Notes under the pieces: generated by a model | What the model saw: only the letters and a program-made list of their open reading frames with translations | Database searches by the model: none | What the model was told of the DNA's origin: nothing | NCBI RefSeq assembly: GCF_001612635.1 | Contig: NZ_BDAV01000005.1 | Span: 434,001 to 498,000, forward strand | Origin: Nocardia africana NBRC 100379 | Lineage (GTDB): Bacteria; Actinomycetota; Actinomycetes; Mycobacteriales; Mycobacteriaceae | Length of the DNA stretch: 64,000 nucleotides | Reading direction: 5' to 3' | Shown: positions 36,701 to 46,034 of the stretch, piece by piece | Position numbering within the stretch: the first letter of the stretch is position 1 | How the letters are laid out: every line of letters begins with the position of its first letter | Translations under genes and position numbers: made by a program

Positions 36701-37191
36701 TCGATGACGCCGGTGGCCTGCCCGCTTTCGGCGACCTGGGTGTCGGCGACCTCGGCGGATGCGCCGGACTCGCTCGGCTCGGGCCGGCCGGCCGGATCCG
36801 GCGCGGTGGCGGTCTGCGCGGTATCGGCCGCGGCGGTGGGTGTGGACGAGGTCGCCGGGGACGCACTCTCGGCGGGTGCGGGAGCAGGCGTCTCGGCCTG
36901 CTCGGTCGTGGGTTCGGCGACCGGTTGCCCGGTGCCGGGCGGTGGGGGAACGAGCGCGTCGCGCACGGATTCGGCGACGGTCCGGTCCAGGCTGGATTGG
37001 GCGCTGCGGGCTTCGGCACCCAGTTCGGTCAGGTGGGCAAGGATGCGCTTGCTGGTGGTTCCCAGAAGTTTCGCCAGCGCGTGCACCCGGATACGTTCGG
37101 GCAACTGCGCTGCCTCCCCTACCCCGGCCACCTCGGTCGAGGTGGATTCACCATTGCTCTGCGATGTTCCTTGCGGCTCTTGATCGGCCAC
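33742..37191 (-). CDS. rne: ribonuclease E/G
   Basis: A 1149-residue endoribonuclease for mRNA decay and rRNA processing. The acidic, low-complexity N-terminal third includes a short IF2_N-like helix (VHALAKLLGTTSKRILAHL) and Arg-rich tracts. The catalytic core has the S1 domain (GNVYLGKVQNVLPSMEAAF), IDVNTGKFTG and GGMIVVDFIDM with the Mg-binding Asp residues, and the Zn-link CEHCHGRG. A basic/acidic C-terminal tail follows. This architecture, with the extra domains on both sides, is typical of actinobacteria. The GTG at 37191 follows GAGGAG. A 735-bp upstream gap suggests a long leader, as known for autoregulated rne genes. Confidence 0.98.
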   Translation of the reverse strand: MADQEPQGTSQSNGESTSTEVAGVGEAAQLPERIRVHALAKLLGTTSKRILAHLTELGAEARSAQSSLDRTVAESVRDALVPPPPGTGQPVAEPTTEQAETPAPAPAESASPATSSTPTAAADTAQTATAPDPAGRPEPSESGASAEVADTQVAESGQATGVIENAGTANPAVAPESPEAPAEPESAPHTSLFTSPFQQPAAQPAQPVVFESAGIAAAPLFLPPDAAAAEEMRRRRRAEREAEAAEKAAEKATEKAAEPAPEKAPAEPETVAAETETESGADWDDDQSRDEQEDGGRSRRRRRGRRGRGRGRGEQHADHESDDESEDEDTESHADSDDSAEETAAEQTGEESDDESGSTPEGSTRRRRRRRRRKAGEDNESEPADDDPPNTVVHEREPRNKRRTVDEVQGISGSTRLEAKRQRRRDGREAGRRRPPILTESEFLARREAVDRVMVVREKSFPAGEHSHVGATTQVAVLEDNILVEHFVTNTGTASMVGNVYLGKVQNVLPSMEAAFVDIGRGRNGVLYAGEVNWEAAGLGGKERKIEQALKPGDTVLVQVSKDPVGHKGARLTTQISLAGRFLVYVPGGTSTGISRKLPDTERKRLKEILRDIVPQDAGVIIRTASEGVSETELARDVERLQATWKTIEKQAENGSGAPKTLYEEPDLLVKVVRDLFNEDFSKLVIEGDRAWTTVENYVRTVAPDMLARVERYENNGVDVFGSLRIDEQLAKALDRKVWLPSGGTLVIDRTEAMTVIDVNTGKFTGSGGSNLEETVTRNNLEAAEEIVRQMRLRDIGGMIVVDFIDMVLESNRDLVLRRLTEALGRDRTRHQVSEVTSLGLVQMTRKKLGTGLVEAFSTTCEHCHGRGIIVHNYPVETAPAEDGAGRREGRRRRKDKDRDKDTKPVTTAAPETADSHPEEEAAAKRAHPVALAMAAHHADDEVAEAGAPVEAKAEPRPQAKESRESRRGRARAAAAERAEAEAAESVAAGRDGSEPADSEPVGAGSTSTETTSTEPAATAAKPVVTGRIGAQRTADSAPAPAEAQPVRQAPEAPQVRPAAEAQPAEQAEARPAEQAAEAGARRGRRRVARTAAAPSTDSRGAVFVLTDADQDTAPKFSLDELAPAEVTPRQRTRRRAAGRAAGAPESPN

Positions 37192-37318
37192 GAAATCTCC
37201 TCGGGCCCCCGGGCGCGTCCCACTCGTACGAGAGTGACGCGGCCGACGCGGGGGCGCTGTCCGTTCGCCTCACGCCTGTGGCGCAAGGTCTGATGGTCTC
37301 GCCCCGCGTGCCCGGTTA

Positions 37319-37516
37319 TCACCTGTCGTACGTCGTTCGGGCTAACTGGTCACGCGGCGCCTGGCTGTTGGCTTTCACACCTGAGCTCGAGCGCTCATCC
37401 AGCGTGCCGCCGAACAGCCGAGTCTTGTAACCGTCCGGGGCAGCGATGATCGGCGTCGAGCCGCGGTGCCATTCGGTTGCGCTCGCCACCTGCCCCGATA
37501 GGTAGGCGTCGATCAC
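37319..37516 (-). CDS. possible small protein upstream of rne
   Basis: A 65-codon frame beginning with GTG (VIDAYLSGQVASATEWHRG), ending about 130 bp before rne. By hand count about 80 percent of its third positions are G or C, above background but below the neighbouring genes. GGAAG lies five bases before the GTG. No family is recognised. It could be a leader peptide-like frame or chance; confidence is low. Confidence 0.25.
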   Translation of the reverse strand: MIDAYLSGQVASATEWHRGSTPIIAAPDGYKTRLFGGTLDERSSSGVKANSQAPRDQLARTTYDR

Positions 37517-37812
37517 ATCCGCTTCCAGTATCCCACACAGCGACCCACTGGTACGCCATCGGAGCGCGTCCGCACCGTTTCCGGGGCCCCACCGGCGGCA
37601 CTTTCCTACACCTGAGTAGGTCTTTTCCGGCGGATGCGGATCACCCGCTGGAGTGTCACCGCGACCCGCAGGCACATGATCACGGTGGGTTGAGAGAAAC
37701 CCCACCGACCACAACAAGATCACCCGACCTGCTCGTGAACCGGCAACCGGGACTTTGCGGGCGCCATCGCGCCCCGCACGGAGCGAGTCGTACGAGCGAC
37801 CGTTCGCGGCCG

Positions 37813-37877
37813 GCTCGCCGTTCGGGTACCGCTGCGTACGCGACGAAGGAGCAAGCAGCGGTGACCGAACGGCGAGC
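37813..37877 (-). terminator. long imperfect hairpin downstream of ndk
   Basis: GCTCGCCGTTCGG (37813-37825) pairs with 37865-37877, and ACCGCTGC (37828-37835) pairs with 37855-37862: 21 bp in two blocks around a 2-nt internal loop, with a 19-nt apical loop. It lies 50 nt after the ndk stop. Confidence 0.6.
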
Positions 37878-37926
37878 ACTGGAGGCCGCGAACCCGCCGG
37901 AGCGACGCGGAGGCCGAAGACAGAGC

Positions 37927-38328
37927 CTAGAACCAGAGTGCGATTTCGCGCTTCGCCGATTCGGGCGAGTCGGAGCCGTGCACGAGGTTGAACTGGGTTT
38001 CGAGGGCGTAGTCGCCGCGGATGCTGCCGGGGACGGCCTTCTCGACGGGGTCGGTGCCGCCGGCGAGCTGACGGAAGGCGGCGATGGCGCGCGGTCCCTC
38101 GAGGATGGCCGCGACGACCGGGCCGGAGGTGATGAATTCGATCAGCGAGCCGTAGAAGGGCTTGTCGGCGTGTTCGGCGTAGTGGGCGGCGGCACGTTCT
38201 TCGGAAACCTGCTCGAGCTTGAGGGCCGCGATCTTCAGGCCTTTGCGTTCGATGCGGGTGATGATCTCACCAACCAGGCCTCGGGCCACGCCGTCCGGCT
38301 TGATGAGTACCAACGTCTGCTCAGTCAC
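37927..38328 (-). CDS. ndk: nucleoside diphosphate kinase
   Basis: A 133-residue housekeeping NDK that balances NTP pools. It begins [17 protein letters not shown] and has the phospho-His in [16 protein letters not shown] near the C-terminus. The GTG at 38328 has no ribosome binding site; a -10-like TAGAGT ends six bases before it, so the transcript is probably leaderless. It sits between the DUF4233 gene and rne, as in M. tuberculosis (Rv2445c). Confidence 0.98.
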   Translation of the reverse strand: MTEQTLVLIKPDGVARGLVGEIITRIERKGLKIAALKLEQVSEERAAAHYAEHADKPFYGSLIEFITSGPVVAAILEGPRAIAAFRQLAGGTDPVEKAVPGSIRGDYALETQFNLVHGSDSPESAKREIALWF

Positions 38329-38334
38329 GGCGAC

Positions 38335-38340
38335 ACTCTA
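38335..38340 (-). promoter_or_regulatory. -10 box for leaderless ndk
   Basis: TAGAGT on the minus strand is followed by six bases and the GTG start of ndk. Confidence 0.55.
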
Positions 38341-38373
38341 ACCGGCGCTGCCACCGGACTCCGAACCGAGCCG

Positions 38374-38811
38374 TCAGGACGAGCCCTGCATCCGCTGGCT
38401 GGGCAGTAGACCCTGGTCCATGCGGCGTTTGACGTCGGAGCGCAGAACCAGAATGAAAGCCCACACCGCCGCGAACACGACGCCGATGATGCCGATCGAC
38501 AGATGAATGAATCCGCCGGCCAGCACCAGCACCTGCAGGCCGAGATTGAACGGCACCGCCCAGGAGCGGCGCTGCATTCCGGAGCCGACGAACATCAGCA
38601 CGGCCAATCCGACCAGGTAGGTCACCGACCACCAGCTCAGTCCGCCGCCGACGGCCCCGACCACGGGCAACGCCAGCAGCACGGTGATGGCCTCGAGTAC
38701 CAGCGCACCGGCCATCACACCGCGAAAACCCTTCCACGGGTCGGTCGCGGGCGCGGGTACACCCGGCTTCGGTGCGCCGGCCTCGCCGCGCACATCGTCC
38801 TCGCTACCCAC
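38374..38811 (-). CDS. DUF4233 family membrane protein
   Basis: A 145-residue membrane protein with four hydrophobic segments (about residues 34-50, 56-73, 83-96 and 99-118) after a hydrophilic N-terminus. The location between folC and ndk matches Rv2446c of M. tuberculosis, which belongs to DUF4233. The GTG at 38811 follows GGAGG; the longer frame upstream lacks support. The function is unknown. It lies 69 nt after folC and probably shares its transcript. Confidence 0.88.
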   Translation of the reverse strand: MGSEDDVRGEAGAPKPGVPAPATDPWKGFRGVMAGALVLEAITVLLALPVVGAVGGGLSWWSVTYLVGLAVLMFVGSGMQRRSWAVPFNLGLQVLVLAGGFIHLSIGIIGVVFAAVWAFILVLRSDVKRRMDQGLLPSQRMQGSS

Positions 38812-38880
38812 GTTGCCTCCTCCGCGCCGGCCCGTCGAATGCCCTCGACACCAGCTTCCCACCGCCTCCGGCCCGCTGCT

Positions 38881-40359
38881 TCACGCGGGGTCCTTGCCGA
38901 ACAGCGAGCGCGCCGCACCCGCGGTGACCACCGAGCCGGTGACCACGATGCCGGCGCCGGAGACCGGTTCGCCGGCGTCGCCCGCTTCCTCGGCGATGGC
39001 GATCGCGGTTTCGACCGCATCGGCGAGGGTGTTCGCGGTGACGACTCGTTCGTCGCCGAAACGCTGGACCGCCAGGTCGGCGAGTTCGTCGACGCCGAGC
39101 GCCCGCGGTGAGCCGTTGGTGGTGACGACGATCTCGTCCAGCACCGGCTCCAGCGCGGCGAGAATGCCGGCCGCGTCCTTGTCGGAGAGCACCGCGACCA
39201 CACCCACCAGCTTGCGGAAGTCGAATTCCTCGGTGAGGGTCGCCGCCAGGGCCCGCGCGCCGGCGGGATTGTGCGCGGCGTCGATGAAGATGGTGGGCGC
39301 GCTGCGCATCCGTTCCATCCGGCCCGGGCTGGCCGCCGCGGCGAATCCGGCCCGCACCGCGTCGATATCGAGCTGCTTGTGTGCCCCCGCGCCGAAGAAC
39401 GCCTCGACCGCGGCGAGCGCGAGCGCCGCGTTGTGCGCCTGGTGTTCGCCGTGCAGCGGCAGGAAGATCTCGTCGTAGACCCCGCCGAGCCCCTGGATCT
39501 CCAGGACCTGACCGCCGATCGCGACGCGTCGCGACAGCACCCGGAACTCGGATCCGGCACGGGCGACCGCGGCATCGGCCTCCACCGCGCGCCGCAACAG
39601 CACCTCCATCGCCTCGGGATCCTGTTCGGCGATGATGGCGACGGTGTCGCGCGGAATCAGCAGATCCTCCGGCGACTTCTTGATGATCCCGGCCTTCTCA
39701 CCGGCGATCGAGGCCAGGTCCGGCCCGAGATAGTCGGTGTGGTCCAGGCCGATCGGCGTGATCACCGCGACCTGCCCGTCGATGACGTTGGTCGCGTCCC
39801 AGGTGCCGCCCATCCCGGTCTCCACGACCGCGACATCGACCGGCGCCTCCGCGAACGCCGCATACGCCATCGCGACGAGGACCTCGAATTTGCTCATCCG
39901 CGGTCCCGGTCCGTCGCCGAGGGCGCCGTCGGTCGAGCGCGCGTCGATCATCTCGACGTAGGGCAGCAGTTCCCGGTAGATCTCGACGTAGCGGGCCGGG
40001 GTGATCGGCGCGTTGTCGATGGCGATGCGTTCGGTCGCCAGTTGCAGATGCGGGCTGGTGAACCGGCCGGTGCGCCGGTGCAGGGCGGTGAGCAGCGCGT
40101 CGACCATCCGGGTGACCGAGGTCTTGCCGTTGGTACCGGCGATGTGGATGGCGGGATAGCTCTGCTGCGGCGAGCCCAGCAGGTCCATCAGGGTCGCGAT
40201 GCGGGTCAGCGACGGCTCGATCTTGGTTTCGCCCCAGCGCTGGTCGAGTTCGGCCTCGACCAGCGCCATTTCGGCGAGGTCCACCGGCGAGGGACCGGTG
40301 CGCAGCCGGTCCGCACCGCCGGCGAGCGGTTCGCTGTCGAATCCTTCGCCGTCGCTCAC
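38881..40359 (-). CDS. folC: bifunctional folylpolyglutamate synthase/dihydrofolate synthase
   Basis: A 492-residue Mur-ligase-type enzyme that adds glutamate to dihydropteroate and to folates. The ATP P-loop is [15 protein letters not shown], the omega region is [15 protein letters not shown], and [12 protein letters not shown] lies in the C-terminal domain. The GTG at 40359 overlaps the valS stop by 4 nt (GTGA), so it is coupled to valS. The frame remains open upstream within valS, but that part is not homologous. Gene order valS-folC matches mycobacteria. Confidence 0.97.
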   Translation of the reverse strand: MSDGEGFDSEPLAGGADRLRTGPSPVDLAEMALVEAELDQRWGETKIEPSLTRIATLMDLLGSPQQSYPAIHIAGTNGKTSVTRMVDALLTALHRRTGRFTSPHLQLATERIAIDNAPITPARYVEIYRELLPYVEMIDARSTDGALGDGPGPRMSKFEVLVAMAYAAFAEAPVDVAVVETGMGGTWDATNVIDGQVAVITPIGLDHTDYLGPDLASIAGEKAGIIKKSPEDLLIPRDTVAIIAEQDPEAMEVLLRRAVEADAAVARAGSEFRVLSRRVAIGGQVLEIQGLGGVYDEIFLPLHGEHQAHNAALALAAVEAFFGAGAHKQLDIDAVRAGFAAAASPGRMERMRSAPTIFIDAAHNPAGARALAATLTEEFDFRKLVGVVAVLSDKDAAGILAALEPVLDEIVVTTNGSPRALGVDELADLAVQRFGDERVVTANTLADAVETAIAIAEEAGDAGEPVSGAGIVVTGSVVTAGAARSLFGKDPA

Positions 40360-43058
40360 TTCTTCGCCGCCAGCTCCGCGATCTGCTCCAGCCGTGCCCC
40401 GATCCTGGTCACCTCGGATTCGGCGACCTCGCGGCGGGTGCGGATCTTGGCGACCACCTCGTCGGGGGCCTTGGCCAGGAATGCCTCGTTGCCGAGTTTG
40501 GCGCTGGTGGCGGCGAGGTCCTTCTGCGCGGCGGCGAGATCCTTCTCCAGCCGGCGGCGTTCGGCGTCGAGGTCGACCGCGCCGGAAGTGTCCAGTTCGA
40601 CGGTGACGGTGGCGCCGGACAGGCGTACCTCGACCGCGGCGGTCGCGGAGAAATCGGCGCCCGGTTCGGTGAGCCGGGCCAGGCTGGCGATCTCCGCGTG
40701 CAGCCCGGTGAGGTCGGCGGCATCGATGCCGATCAGCGTCGCGGCGACCTTCTGCTTGTCGGTCAGGCCCTGATCGCTGCGGAACCGGCGGATCTCGGTG
40801 ACGAGCTTCTGCAGATCCGCGATGCGCTGCGCCGCAACGGTATCGGTGGCGACCCCCGAGGGCTGCGGCCACGCGGCGATCACCAGGGAGTCGTCCTCGC
40901 CGGCCTCGGTGAGGGCCCGCCACAGCGTTTCGGTGACGAACGGGATGGCCGGGTGCAGCAGGCGCAGCACCGAATCCAGCACGTTGCCGAGGACGATGCG
41001 CGTGCTCGCGGCCCGCTCCTCCGATTCGGCGAACTGCACCTTCGCCAATTCGAGGTACCAGTCGCACAGTTCGTCCCAGGCGAAGTGGTACAGCGCCTCG
41101 CAGGCCTTGCCGAATTCGTAGCGGTCGAAGGCCGCGTCCACTTCGGCGCGCACCTCGTCCAGCCGGTCGAGGATCCAGCGGTCGGTATCGGTGAGGGTGG
41201 CGCGTTCGGGCAGTTCGCCGGGGGCGGCACCGTTCATGAGCGCGAACTTGCTGGCGTTGAACAGCTTCGTGATGAAGTTGCGCGAGGCCTGCACGTGCGG
41301 CGGACCGACCGACAGGTCGCTACCCGGCTGAGCACCCCGGGCGAGGGTGAAACGTGTTGCGTCCGCGCCGTATTCGTCGATCCACAGCAGCGGGTCGACG
41401 CCGATGCCCTTGGACTTGGAGTATTTGCGGCCGAATTCGTCGCGGATGAGGCCGTGCAGGAAGACGTCGTCGAACGGAACCTGCTGGTGTCCGGGGTCCT
41501 TTCCCGCGGCGATGACCGGATCGTCGGAGACGAACATGCCGAACATCATCATCCGGGCCACCCAGAAGAACAGGATGTCGTAGCCGGTCACCAGCACGCT
41601 GGTGGGATAGAACTTCGCCAGTTCCGGGGTGGCGTCCGGCCAGCCCATGGTAGAGAAGGGCCACAGGCCGGAGGAGAACCAGGTGTCGAGGACGTCCGGG
41701 TCCTGCACCCAGCCTTCCGGCGCCTGCTCGTCGGGGCCGACGCACGCGATCTCGCCCTCGGGGCCGTACCAGATCGGGATGCGGTGGCCCCACCACAGCT
41801 GCCGCGAGATGCACCAGTCGTGCATGTTGTCCACCCATTCGAACCAGCGCGGTTCCTGGCTCGCCGGGTAGATCGTCACCGCGCCGTTGCGCACGGCGTC
41901 ACCGGCGGCCTTGGCCAGCGATTCGACCTTCACCCACCACTGCATGGACAGTCGCGGTTCGATCGGTTCGCCGGAGCGCTCGGAGTGGCCGACGCTGTGC
42001 ACGTACGGGCGCTTCTCGGCGACGATGCGTCCCTCGTCGGCCAGCCGCTCGCGGATCTTGATCCGGGCCTCGAACCGGTCCATTCCGTCGAATTCGGTTC
42101 CGGTGTCGGCGATCTTGCCGGTCTTGTCCATGATGGTCGGCATCGGCAGGTTGTGCCGCAGGCCGATCTCGAAGTCGTTGGGGTCGTGCGCGGGGGTGAT
42201 CTTCACTGCGCCGGAACCGAATTCGGGGTCGACGTAGTCGTCGGCGACGATCGGGATCTGGCGGCCGGTGATCGGGTGGTAGACGGTGGTGCCGATCAGC
42301 GCCTGGTACCGCTCGTCCTCGGGGTGCACCGCCACTGCGGTATCGCCGAGCATGGTCTCCACCCGGGTGGTGGCCACGATGACGTGCGGTTCGTCGTCGT
42401 TCAGCGAGCCGTAGCGCAGCGAGACGAGCTCACCCTCGACGTCCTCGTATTTCACCTCGACGTCGGAGATGGCGGTCTCGAGCGAGGGCGACCAGTTCAC
42501 CAGGCGCTCGGCCCGGTAGATCAGCCCCGCGTCGTAGAGGCGCTTGAAGATGGTCTGCACCGCGCGGGACAGGCCCTCGTCCATGGTGAAGCGGTCGCGG
42601 CTCCAGTCGACGCCGTCGCCGAGACGGCGCATCTGGCCCTGGATGGCGCCGCCGGATTCGCGCTTCCAATCCCAGACCTTGTCGACGAACAGTTCGCGGC
42701 CGAAGTCTTCCTTGGTCTTGCCGTCGACGGCGAGCTGCTTCTCGACCACGGTCTGGGTGGCGATACCGGCGTGGTCCATGCCGGGCAGCCACAGCACCTC
42801 GTAGCCCTGCATCCGCTTGCGGCGGGTGAGCAGGTCCATCAGGGTGTGGTCGAAGGCGTGGCCCATGTGCAGGTTGCCGGTGACGTTCGGCGGCGGCAGC
42901 ACGATCGAATAGGGCGGCTTGTCGCTCGCCGGGTCGGCGGTGAAGTAACCGGCCGCTACCCAGCGCTCGTACAGGTCGGCCTCTACATCGCTGGGGTTCC
43001 AGCTCTTGGGGAGGGCGTCGGCACGATTTCGCGAGTTATCAGGGGCTGCGCTGGTCAC
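40356..43058 (-). CDS. valS: valyl-tRNA synthetase
   Basis: A 900-residue class I synthetase. The HIGH motif is [16 protein letters not shown] near residue 57, and the KMSKS motif appears as KYSKSKG near residue 548. The CP1 editing domain lies between them, and a C-terminal coiled coil ([19 protein letters not shown]) ends the protein. The GTG at 43058 is preceded by a -10-like TAGAAT six bases away and no ribosome binding site, so it is probably leaderless. A strong terminator separates it from the DAG kinase gene. It is coupled to folC. Confidence 0.98.
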   Translation of the reverse strand: MTSAAPDNSRNRADALPKSWNPSDVEADLYERWVAAGYFTADPASDKPPYSIVLPPPNVTGNLHMGHAFDHTLMDLLTRRKRMQGYEVLWLPGMDHAGIATQTVVEKQLAVDGKTKEDFGRELFVDKVWDWKRESGGAIQGQMRRLGDGVDWSRDRFTMDEGLSRAVQTIFKRLYDAGLIYRAERLVNWSPSLETAISDVEVKYEDVEGELVSLRYGSLNDDEPHVIVATTRVETMLGDTAVAVHPEDERYQALIGTTVYHPITGRQIPIVADDYVDPEFGSGAVKITPAHDPNDFEIGLRHNLPMPTIMDKTGKIADTGTEFDGMDRFEARIKIRERLADEGRIVAEKRPYVHSVGHSERSGEPIEPRLSMQWWVKVESLAKAAGDAVRNGAVTIYPASQEPRWFEWVDNMHDWCISRQLWWGHRIPIWYGPEGEIACVGPDEQAPEGWVQDPDVLDTWFSSGLWPFSTMGWPDATPELAKFYPTSVLVTGYDILFFWVARMMMFGMFVSDDPVIAAGKDPGHQQVPFDDVFLHGLIRDEFGRKYSKSKGIGVDPLLWIDEYGADATRFTLARGAQPGSDLSVGPPHVQASRNFITKLFNASKFALMNGAAPGELPERATLTDTDRWILDRLDEVRAEVDAAFDRYEFGKACEALYHFAWDELCDWYLELAKVQFAESEERAASTRIVLGNVLDSVLRLLHPAIPFVTETLWRALTEAGEDDSLVIAAWPQPSGVATDTVAAQRIADLQKLVTEIRRFRSDQGLTDKQKVAATLIGIDAADLTGLHAEIASLARLTEPGADFSATAAVEVRLSGATVTVELDTSGAVDLDAERRRLEKDLAAAQKDLAATSAKLGNEAFLAKAPDEVVAKIRTRREVAESEVTRIGARLEQIAELAAKK

Positions 43059-43064
43059 CGTGCG

Positions 43065-43070
43065 ATTCTA
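43065..43070 (-). promoter_or_regulatory. -10 box for leaderless valS
   Basis: TAGAAT on the minus strand ends six bases before the GTG start of valS. No T-box leader is present. Confidence 0.55.
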
Positions 43071-43127
43071 CGGAGTTGAGCAGGAGAGCTCGACACGGCC
43101 CTGCACACGGCGCCGGAGAAAGATGTA

Positions 43128-43170
43128 GGGCGGGGGTTTCGGCGGATGAGGGACACCGAAAACCCCGCCC
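43128..43170 (-). terminator. terminator between DAG kinase gene and valS
   Basis: A 15-bp stem with one mismatch pairs 43128-43142 (GGGCGGGGGTTTCGG) with 43156-43170, with a 13-nt loop. It isolates valS from the upstream glycerolipid operon. Confidence 0.7.
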
Positions 43171-43330
43171 ACGTCTTCGAGACTACCGTCCGGATCGGCG
43201 CAATACACCAATCCATATGCAATTCTCAGCTTTTGCCCGAATCCGTTGTGCAGGTGTGGGTTTGCCACTCAGCATGCTCGCAGATTCGCCGCCGGGATGC
43301 GGAGGCCGCGCCCCGCCCGCGGGCGGCGGG

Positions 43331-44302
43331 TCACGGCACCAGTATCGCCAGCGCTCCGGGTTCGGTCCGGAAGGTAGCCGGTAGCAGCCCTGCCGGGTCG
43401 CCGTCGGCGGTCGCCGGTACCTGGGCGGTGAGGGTGATCGTGCGCGCCCGGTAATGCCCGACCGCCGGATGATCGACGCGCTTGCCGGCGGCCAGCGCCG
43501 GAAGCAGGCGGACCATCTGCAGCCGCGACATGGCACCGACCACGGTCACGTCGAGCAGGCCGTCGTCGACGATCGCGTCGGGGCAGATGAGCATGCCCCC
43601 GCCGTAGGTCCGGGTGTTGCCGACCGCCACCATCACGGCCTCGGTCTCGAAGGCGCGATCACCGGCCGAACCCGGCTCCCCGGACAATTCGATGCGGTAG
43701 GGCACCCCGAGTTGGCCGAGCAGTTCCGGCACCGCGGCGAAGGAGTACCGCAGCGAGCCCTTCGGCCGGCGCATGCTGTTGGCGCGCAAGGTCACTCGCG
43801 CGTCGAAGCCGGTGCCGGCGACGGTGGCGAATCGCATGGGCCGATGCGCGACCGCGGGTTCGATGCCGGCCACCCATCCCTGGGCGTGTTCGGGATCGGG
43901 CCGGGATTCGATCGCGCCGAGGTCGATGGTGCGCACGGAACCGTCGAGCACGATATCGGCGGCGGCGCGCGGATCGTCGTCGGGCACCCCCAGCTCCCGG
44001 GCCAGGTCGTTGCCGGTGCCGCCGGGCAACAACCCCAGTGGCACCCCGGTCGAGGCGAGGGCCTGCAACGTCACGCAGACGAGTCCGTCACCGCCCGCGC
44101 AGACGACCGCGTCCGGACGCTCCGGACCTCGCACCGAATCCCGGACGAGGCGAACGGTTTCCGCCGCGTCGGCACCGCGGATCTCGCGCACCCGCACGCC
44201 GCGCTCGGCGAAGCGGGCGGTGGCCGCGGCGGCCGCCGCCAGACCCCGGCCGTGGCCGGACTGCGGGTTGGTCACCAGCGCGACCGATCCGATGGCGGTC
44301 AC
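43331..44302 (-). CDS. diacylglycerol kinase family lipid kinase
   Basis: A 323-residue DAGK_cat protein. It has NPQSGHGRG at the N-terminus, the nucleotide loop CAGGDGLV, GGTGNDLAREL and a C-terminal YegS-type beta domain. It should phosphorylate diacylglycerol or a related lipid with ATP at the membrane face. The GTG at 44302 overlaps the stop of the flavoprotein gene by 4 nt. The pair matches M. tuberculosis Rv2251-Rv2252, where Rv2252 is a diacylglycerol kinase linked to phosphatidylinositol mannoside synthesis. A role in glycerolipid recycling is therefore likely. Confidence 0.93.
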   Translation of the reverse strand: MTAIGSVALVTNPQSGHGRGLAAAAAATARFAERGVRVREIRGADAAETVRLVRDSVRGPERPDAVVCAGGDGLVCVTLQALASTGVPLGLLPGGTGNDLARELGVPDDDPRAAADIVLDGSVRTIDLGAIESRPDPEHAQGWVAGIEPAVAHRPMRFATVAGTGFDARVTLRANSMRRPKGSLRYSFAAVPELLGQLGVPYRIELSGEPGSAGDRAFETEAVMVAVGNTRTYGGGMLICPDAIVDDGLLDVTVVGAMSRLQMVRLLPALAAGKRVDHPAVGHYRARTITLTAQVPATADGDPAGLLPATFRTEPGALAILVP

Positions 44303-45954
44303 GGAATCAGCTTGCCGGGGTTGAGGATTCCCGCCGGGTCGACGGCATCCTTGACCGCACGCAGGATCCGCGCGCCGAGGTCGCCGATCTCGGCGGTCAT
44401 CCACGGCCGGTGGTCGGCGCCGACGGCATGGTGATGGGTGATGGTGCCCCCGTGTCCGGCGATGGCGTCACCGACGGCGCGTTTGGCCTGCGCCCACTGC
44501 GCCAGCGGATCGTCGGCCTGCTTGGCGACGACGGTGAAGTACAGCGAGGCGCCGGTCGGGTAGGTATGCGAGATATGGCACATCACCAGCGCGGGAGTGC
44601 CCTGGGCACCCAGCGATTCGGTGAGCGCGGTGGTGACCGCCGCCTTGAGCCGCTCGACATTCGACCAGCTGGTCGCCGTCTCGAGCGTTTCGCACAGCAC
44701 ACCGATGTCGAGCAGCGCGTCGCGCAGATACGGCGCGGCGAACCGGCCGTGCTCCCATTCCCGCGCCGGGTGTTCACCGAGTGCGGTGCCACCCGCCGCG
44801 GTCAACAGGGCCGCGGCCTCGGCGCTGCGCGCGGCCACATGGGCCTCGGTGCCCTCGAACGTGGTGACGGCCAGGCAGCCGCTGACCGGCGCGCCGCCGA
44901 TATCACCGGAACGGGCCAGATTGAGCCCGGTCTCGGCCTCGTCGGACAATCGCAGCACGGTCGGCGCCGCGCCGTTCTGCACCACGGTGCGCAGCGCGGC
45001 GGCGCCGGTGGCGAAGTCCGGGAACGACCACGCCTGATACGCCGTGGTCTCCGGTAGCGGATGCACCCGCAGCGTCACCTCGGTGATGACGCCGAGCGTG
45101 CCCTCGGACCCGGCGAACAGCTCGCGCAGATCCGGTCCGGCGGCCGAGGCGGGCGCGCGGCCGAGATCGACTGTGCCCGTGGGTGTTGCGACCTTCAAGC
45201 GCATGATCATGTCGTCGAAGCGGCCGTATCCCGCCGAGGCCTGGCCCGAGGATCGGGTGGCCGCGAAGCCGCCGATGCTGGCGTATTCGAAACTCTGCGG
45301 GAAATGCCCGAGCGATAGTCCGTGGCCGGCGAGCAGTTTCTCCGCCTGCGGCCCGGTCAGTCCGGCGCCCAGGGTCGCGGTGCCGCTGACCGGGTCGACG
45401 TCGGACAGTCCGTCGAGTCGCCGCAGATCCAGGGCGATCACGGTGGCGAAGCGGCCCCGCGCGGGATCCACGCCGCCCACCACGCTGGTGCCGCCGCCGA
45501 AGGGAACGACCGCGATGGACTGGTCGGCACAGTAGGCGAGAACGGCCAGCACCTGGTCGTGGTCGGCGGGGAAGACGACGGCGTCGGGCGCGTCCTGCGG
45601 CGCTTCGGCGCGACGACGCAGCAGATCGGGGGTGCTCTTGCCGCCCGCGTGCAGCAACCGGTCGCGGTGGTCGGCCGACACGTTGTCCGCGCCGACCACC
45701 GCCGACAGCCCTGCTCGATGCGTGGCCGTCAATCCGGATTCCCGCAGCGGCACGTCGCCCTCATCACGACGGGTCACCGGTTCCCCGGACACTCCGAACA
45801 CCTGCGCCACCAGCGTCCGGATCCGGTCCGGAAGCGGCGCATGCGCCGAGGCGATGCCCCAGGCGTCCCACACCATACTCGGACGTCCGGACGACTCGCC
45901 CGGCGTCGAGTTTTCCGATTGTGCTTCGGATGTGTCCTGTCGCGTGTCGACCAT
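44299..45954 (-). CDS. FAD-binding oxidase, alkyl-DHAP synthase-like
   Basis: A 551-residue vanillyl-alcohol-oxidase-fold flavoprotein. The FAD loop is VVPFGGGTSVVGGV, the ATRSSGQASAGYGRFDD segment is typical of alkyldihydroxyacetonephosphate synthases, and HHHAVGADH near the C-terminus carries the catalytic His region. ADPS makes ether lipids from acyl-DHAP, but bacterial homologues may also act on other glycerol derivatives. The ATG at 45954 is close to an inverted repeat shared with a divergent TetR gene. It is coupled to the DAG kinase gene, as in Rv2251. Confidence 0.9.
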   Translation of the reverse strand: MVDTRQDTSEAQSENSTPGESSGRPSMVWDAWGIASAHAPLPDRIRTLVAQVFGVSGEPVTRRDEGDVPLRESGLTATHRAGLSAVVGADNVSADHRDRLLHAGGKSTPDLLRRRAEAPQDAPDAVVFPADHDQVLAVLAYCADQSIAVVPFGGGTSVVGGVDPARGRFATVIALDLRRLDGLSDVDPVSGTATLGAGLTGPQAEKLLAGHGLSLGHFPQSFEYASIGGFAATRSSGQASAGYGRFDDMIMRLKVATPTGTVDLGRAPASAAGPDLRELFAGSEGTLGVITEVTLRVHPLPETTAYQAWSFPDFATGAAALRTVVQNGAAPTVLRLSDEAETGLNLARSGDIGGAPVSGCLAVTTFEGTEAHVAARSAEAAALLTAAGGTALGEHPAREWEHGRFAAPYLRDALLDIGVLCETLETATSWSNVERLKAAVTTALTESLGAQGTPALVMCHISHTYPTGASLYFTVVAKQADDPLAQWAQAKRAVGDAIAGHGGTITHHHAVGADHRPWMTAEIGDLGARILRAVKDAVDPAGILNPGKLIP

Positions 45955-45959
45955 GCGTT

Positions 45960-46001
45960 ACAGTCTGACATAGACTGTCAAGCAGTAACGAACGTAGTTC
46001 G
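45960..46001. promoter_or_regulatory. two inverted repeats, probable TetR operators
   Basis: ACAGTC and GACTGT with a 7-bp spacer (45960-45978) and CGAACGTAGTTCG (45989-46001) lie between the flavoprotein and TetR genes. A TTGACA on the minus strand (45977-45982) overlaps the first. Confidence 0.6.
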
Positions 46002-46034
46002 CAATGACGAGAACAGATCGATGGTGAGTTGTTG

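Larger units (their letters stand above)
37192..37926. other. 735-bp region upstream of rne, with no confident gene
   Basis: It lies between ndk and rne, both minus strand. It holds a long inverted repeat just after ndk (37813-37877), a small CCTAC/GTAGG stem near 37606, and one short minus-strand reading frame of doubtful status (37319-37516). Most of it is probably the rne promoter and a long 5' untranslated region. Confidence 0.55.

Noticed and set aside
33463..37293. A 1276-codon plus-strand frame opposite rne
   Set aside because: It is antisense to the well-supported ribonuclease E gene and shows no domain; long open antisense frames are common in high-GC genes.
37319..37879. The full 186-codon version of the frame upstream of rne
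   Set aside because: The 5' part crosses the long inverted repeat and loses the third-position bias; only the 3' 65 codons were kept, at low confidence.
40698..43079. A 793-codon plus-strand frame opposite valS
   Set aside because: It is antisense to valS, which has all class I synthetase motifs.
43068..43268. A 66-codon minus-strand frame between the DAG kinase gene and valS
   Set aside because: Third positions are not G/C-rich, and it covers the terminator hairpin and the valS promoter.
43059..43330. A T-box or other tRNA-sensing leader before valS
   Set aside because: The mRNA appears leaderless and the only structure is a terminator that belongs to the upstream operon.
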